A stretch of 7,073 nucleotides of DNA, taken from contig CANQTI010000101.1 of NCBI GenBank assembly GCA_947626725.1, positions 1-7,073 of the forward strand, read 5' to 3'. The stretch's first letter is position 1, and every line of letters begins with the position of its first letter. The stretch is from an uncultured Eisenbergiella sp. Lineage in GTDB: Bacteria > Bacillota > Clostridia > Lachnospirales > Lachnospiraceae. The notes beneath the pieces were generated by a model. That model was not told where the DNA came from. It saw only the letters and a list, made by a program, of their open reading frames with translations, and made no database searches. The position numbers and the translations under genes are program-made. This document shows positions 4,856 through 7,073 of this stretch, in pieces.

Positions 4856-6987
4856 TGAGCGGCGATTCTGTTTTGCTGGCACTGCTGGCCCTGCCCTTTG
4901 CGGGAGCGTTCGCCTGTCTGTGGGCGGGCAGAAAATCGGAAAACGGAAGGAATCTGGCGGCGCTGGCCGTGACAGGCGCGGAATTTCTGGGGTTTCTGAT
5001 CCTGTTCATCCTGTTTTTCGCCTGGCGTCAGGACGGTTTCCGGCAGATGCATATCTTCTGGGGAGACGCAGGAATGCGGATGTATCTGTGTCTGGACGGC
5101 TTTCGTGCCGTTTACTGTCTCATTGCGTCCTTTCTGTGGCTGATGACGGCGCTCTTTTCAGAGGAATATTTTGAACACGTCCGGAAAAAGGATCGGTATT
5201 ATTTCTTCTGGCTGCTGACGCTGGGGGCGACGATAGGCGTGTTTTTGTCCGCCAATTTGTTCACGACATTCCTGTTTTTTGAGATCATGTCCTTGGCCTC
5301 CTGGGTGTGGGTGGCGCAGGAAGAGACGGCAGAAGCGCTTCGGGCGGCTGATACTTATCTGGCGGTGGCCATGATCGGCGGTCTGGTCATGCTGATGGGG
5401 CTGTTCCTTCTTTACGATATGTTCGGCACCATGAATATCAGTGAACTGGGACGGCGAATCATTTCCCCGCGGGCCGCGTCCGCGATGCCGGCCGGAGAGG
5501 GTCAGGGATCCATGTCCAGAGCGCGGCTTTATGCGGCGGGCGGCTGTCTGTTCTTCGGCTTCGGGGCGAAGGCGGGCGTTTTTCTGCTGCATATCTGGCT
5601 GCCGAAGGCGCACCCGGCGGCCCCGGCCCCGGCTTCGGCGCTGCTGTCCGGCATTCTGACCAAGACGGGGATCTACGGGATCATTGCGGTTTCTGCTTCC
5701 CTGTTTCTGTATGACGGAAGATGGGGGGCCTTCGTGCTGGCCGCCGGCGTGCTGACCATGGTAACAGGGGCCATTCTGGCGTTGTTTTCTGTAGATCTGA
5801 AGCGGACGCTGGCCTGTTCTTCGGTGTCGCAGATCGGGTTCATTCTGTTGGGAATCGGTATGACGGTCCTGCTGGGCAGGGACAACGGTCTGGCAGCGCG
5901 GGGAACTCTTCTGCATATGGTGAACCATTCTTTGTTTAAATTGGTACTGTTCCTGGCGGCCGGAGCGGTTTATATGAAGCTGCATCGGCTGGATCTGAAC
6001 GAGATCCGCGGATATGGGCGAAGGAAGCCGTTTCTGAAGGCCGTATTCGCGTCCGGCGCACTGGGAATTGCAGGGATTCCGCTATTTTCCGGCTATGTCA
6101 GTAAAACGCTTTTGCATGAGGCGATCCTGGAATACCGGGCGGGCGGCGGGATGACACCGCTGTCCGGCGGCGCGCTGGCTTTTTTCACTTCCGAGACGTG
6201 GCTTGGCGCGGTAGAGTGGCTGTTTCTGTTCAGCGGCGGATGTACGTTGGCCTATATGCTCAAGCTGTACGCGGCGATCTTTGTGGAGAAAAACATGGAT
6301 GAAAAGCTGCAGGAACAGTACGATGCGATGGGAGAGACTCTGCGGCTGGGAAGTCGAATTGCATTGGGGGTGAGCGCGGCGCTCATTCCCGCGATGGGTA
6401 TTCTCGCACATCCTGTCATGGATAGTCTGGCCGCGCTGGGAGAGGGATTCCTGGGCAGCAGCGGCGTGGAAGAGCAGGTTCCTTATTTTTCCATTGAAAG
6501 CCTGCAGGGAGCGTTTTTGACGGTAGGAATCGGCCTGGTGCTGTATTTTGGACCGGTTAGAATGTTTTTGATGAAAAAGACAGAAAGCGGAAGGATTTAT
6601 GTAAACCGTTGGCCCGCATGGCTGGATCTGGAAAATCTGGTGTACCGCCCGGTGCTCCTCACGGCGCTGCCGCTCTTTTTCGGGACGCTGTGCAGAGCTC
6701 TGGACCGTCTGCCCGACGGCCTGATCGTGCTGCTGCGCAGGACTGTCTATAAGGACAGCCCCATTCCTCATGAGCTGGAGGAGGGGAACGCGCTCACCCA
6801 TGCGGCCGGAAGTTTCGTGGACGGCGTGGGCGCCGTTTTTCACAGAAAGACAGATTATAAACATAAATTCGCGTTGCTTTACGAGGATTTTTCCGAGAAC
6901 AGCACGCTCATCGGGCGCAGCCTTTCCTTCGGCCTGTTCATGGCCTGTCTGGGCCTGATCCTGATGCTGGTTTATCTTCTCGTGTAA
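4855..6987 (+). CDS. Proton-conducting antiporter-like membrane subunit 4, long form (NuoL/HyfB-like)
   Basis: This 710-residue polytopic protein starts at ATG 4855, sharing one base with the stop of gene 3 (TGATG). An in-frame ATG at 4744 would run 37 codons into gene 3 and is not needed. There is no strong ribosome site, which fits coupled translation. The core keeps Glu143 in TM5 (FFEIMSL), Lys239 in TM7, Lys270 in TM8, His354/His358/Lys362 in TM11 and Lys417 in TM12 (SGYVSK). The TM7 motif reads LLHIWLPKAH rather than PFHTWLPDAH. Relative to the 500-residue paralogues it has a longer TM6-TM7 loop (about 191-226), a longer TM12-TM13 loop (420-449) and about 230 extra or divergent residues at the C-terminus. 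These include probable helices near 500-520, 550-572, 598-618 and a last one at 690-710, with a polar stretch at about 632-688. NuoL, MrpA and HyfB also carry C-terminal extensions, so this is the likely end-of-arm or NuoL-like subunit. It appears to be the last gene of the operon. Confidence 0.92.
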   Translation: MSGDSVLLALLALPFAGAFACLWAGRKSENGRNLAALAVTGAEFLGFLILFILFFAWRQDGFRQMHIFWGDAGMRMYLCLDGFRAVYCLIASFLWLMTALFSEEYFEHVRKKDRYYFFWLLTLGATIGVFLSANLFTTFLFFEIMSLASWVWVAQEETAEALRAADTYLAVAMIGGLVMLMGLFLLYDMFGTMNISELGRRIISPRAASAMPAGEGQGSMSRARLYAAGGCLFFGFGAKAGVFLLHIWLPKAHPAAPAPASALLSGILTKTGIYGIIAVSASLFLYDGRWGAFVLAAGVLTMVTGAILALFSVDLKRTLACSSVSQIGFILLGIGMTVLLGRDNGLAARGTLLHMVNHSLFKLVLFLAAGAVYMKLHRLDLNEIRGYGRRKPFLKAVFASGALGIAGIPLFSGYVSKTLLHEAILEYRAGGGMTPLSGGALAFFTSETWLGAVEWLFLFSGGCTLAYMLKLYAAIFVEKNMDEKLQEQYDAMGETLRLGSRIALGVSAALIPAMGILAHPVMDSLAALGEGFLGSSGVEEQVPYFSIESLQGAFLTVGIGLVLYFGPVRMFLMKKTESGRIYVNRWPAWLDLENLVYRPVLLTALPLFFGTLCRALDRLPDGLIVLLRRTVYKDSPIPHELEEGNALTHAAGSFVDGVGAVFHRKTDYKHKFALLYEDFSENSTLIGRSLSFGLFMACLGLILMLVYLLV

Positions 6988-6989
6988 GG

Positions 6990-7016
6990 CCGGATCACTG
7001 TTTCCGGGCGATCCGG
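6990..7016. terminator. Inverted repeat at the convergent gene junction; candidate bidirectional terminator
   Basis: CCGGATC (6990-6996) and GATCCGG (7010-7016) are exact reverse complements separated by 13 bases, starting 3 bases after the stop of subunit 4. The position between converging genes suits a shared terminator. However, the seven-pair stem has a long loop and no good T run on either side, and it overlaps the last codons of the - strand gene. The call is weak. Confidence 0.3.
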
Positions 7017-7073
7017 TATTCGTCTCCGCTGCGGTAGTAGGGGCAGCTTCGGAACTGCCGGAAGGTCATCCGG
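6995..7073 (-). CDS. C-terminal end of a convergent gene (partial), unknown function
   Basis: On the - strand an open frame enters from the right edge and ends at TGA (6997-6995), leaving 25 residues that finish SCPYYRSGDEYRIARKQ. The composition (aromatic, charged, one Cys-Pro) looks like a normal soluble protein tail. The stop lies only 7 bases from the end of subunit 4, a typical tail-to-tail arrangement, and the neighbouring + strand operon has no codons left here. I do not recognise the family. The gene is probably not part of the membrane complex, being on the other strand. With so short a piece, the reading frame could still be chance. Confidence 0.5.
   Translation of the reverse strand, partial: RMTFRQFRSCPYYRSGDEYRIARKQ

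Noticed and set aside
3764..4882. A 372-codon - strand frame opposite gene 3
   Set aside because: It has His/Arg/Gln-rich antisense composition and no start context or motif. Gene 3 is well supported on the other strand.
1..7073. tRNA, rRNA, CRISPR, insertion sequences or hydrogenase/Fe-S genes
   Set aside because: I saw no tRNA-like cloverleaf, regular spacer repeats, transposase motifs, or CxxC-type metal-binding clusters. The window is almost fully occupied by membrane-protein genes, with no unexplained stretch above about 100 bases.

Overview
The window is a stretch of a polycistronic operon on the + strand that encodes only large polytopic membrane proteins. Four complete genes (positions 37-1530, 1634-3265, 3281-4855 and 4855-6987) each encode a member of the proton-conducting antiporter-like family shared by complex I (NuoL/M/N), Mrp antiporters (MrpA/D) and membrane-bound hydrogenases (HyfB/D/F, MbhH). 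Each keeps the family's charged residues: a Glu in TM5, Lys in TM7 and TM8, a His...His...Lys run in TM11 and a Lys in TM12. A short piece at the left edge reads as the last codons of an upstream gene that overlaps gene 1 by one base. A short piece at the right edge reads as the 3' end of a convergent gene on the - strand, so the operon appears to end at 6987.

The DNA is GC-rich with G/C-ending codons, strong purine-rich Shine-Dalgarno sites (AGGAGG type) and tight TGATG stop-start overlaps. Together with the protein style, this suggests a high-GC anaerobic Firmicute (Clostridia, possibly a Lachnospiraceae- or Oscillospiraceae-like gut lineage). That placement is an inference; the window contains no marker gene.

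Layout: 1-37, end of an upstream gene; 37-1530, antiporter-like subunit 1 (MrpD/NuoN-like size); 1531-1633, a short structured gap; 1634-3265, subunit 2, with an alanine-rich linker near its C-terminus; 3281-4855, subunit 3, a close relative of subunit 2 with a shorter version of that linker; 4855-6987, subunit 4, a 710-residue NuoL/HyfB-like protein with a C-terminal extension of about 230 residues; 6995-7073, the tail of a convergent gene, with a small inverted repeat across the junction.

Taken together the genes probably build most of the ion-translocating membrane arm of one complex. Nothing in the window encodes a quinone site, an Fe-S protein, a [NiFe] site or a NADH module, so the electron-transfer partner, if there is one, lies outside it. 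Four consecutive antiporter-like subunits are more than in standard complex I (three), Mrp (two), Hyf (three) or Mbh (one). That count, and the unusual linkers in subunits 2 and 3, are the most interesting points here.
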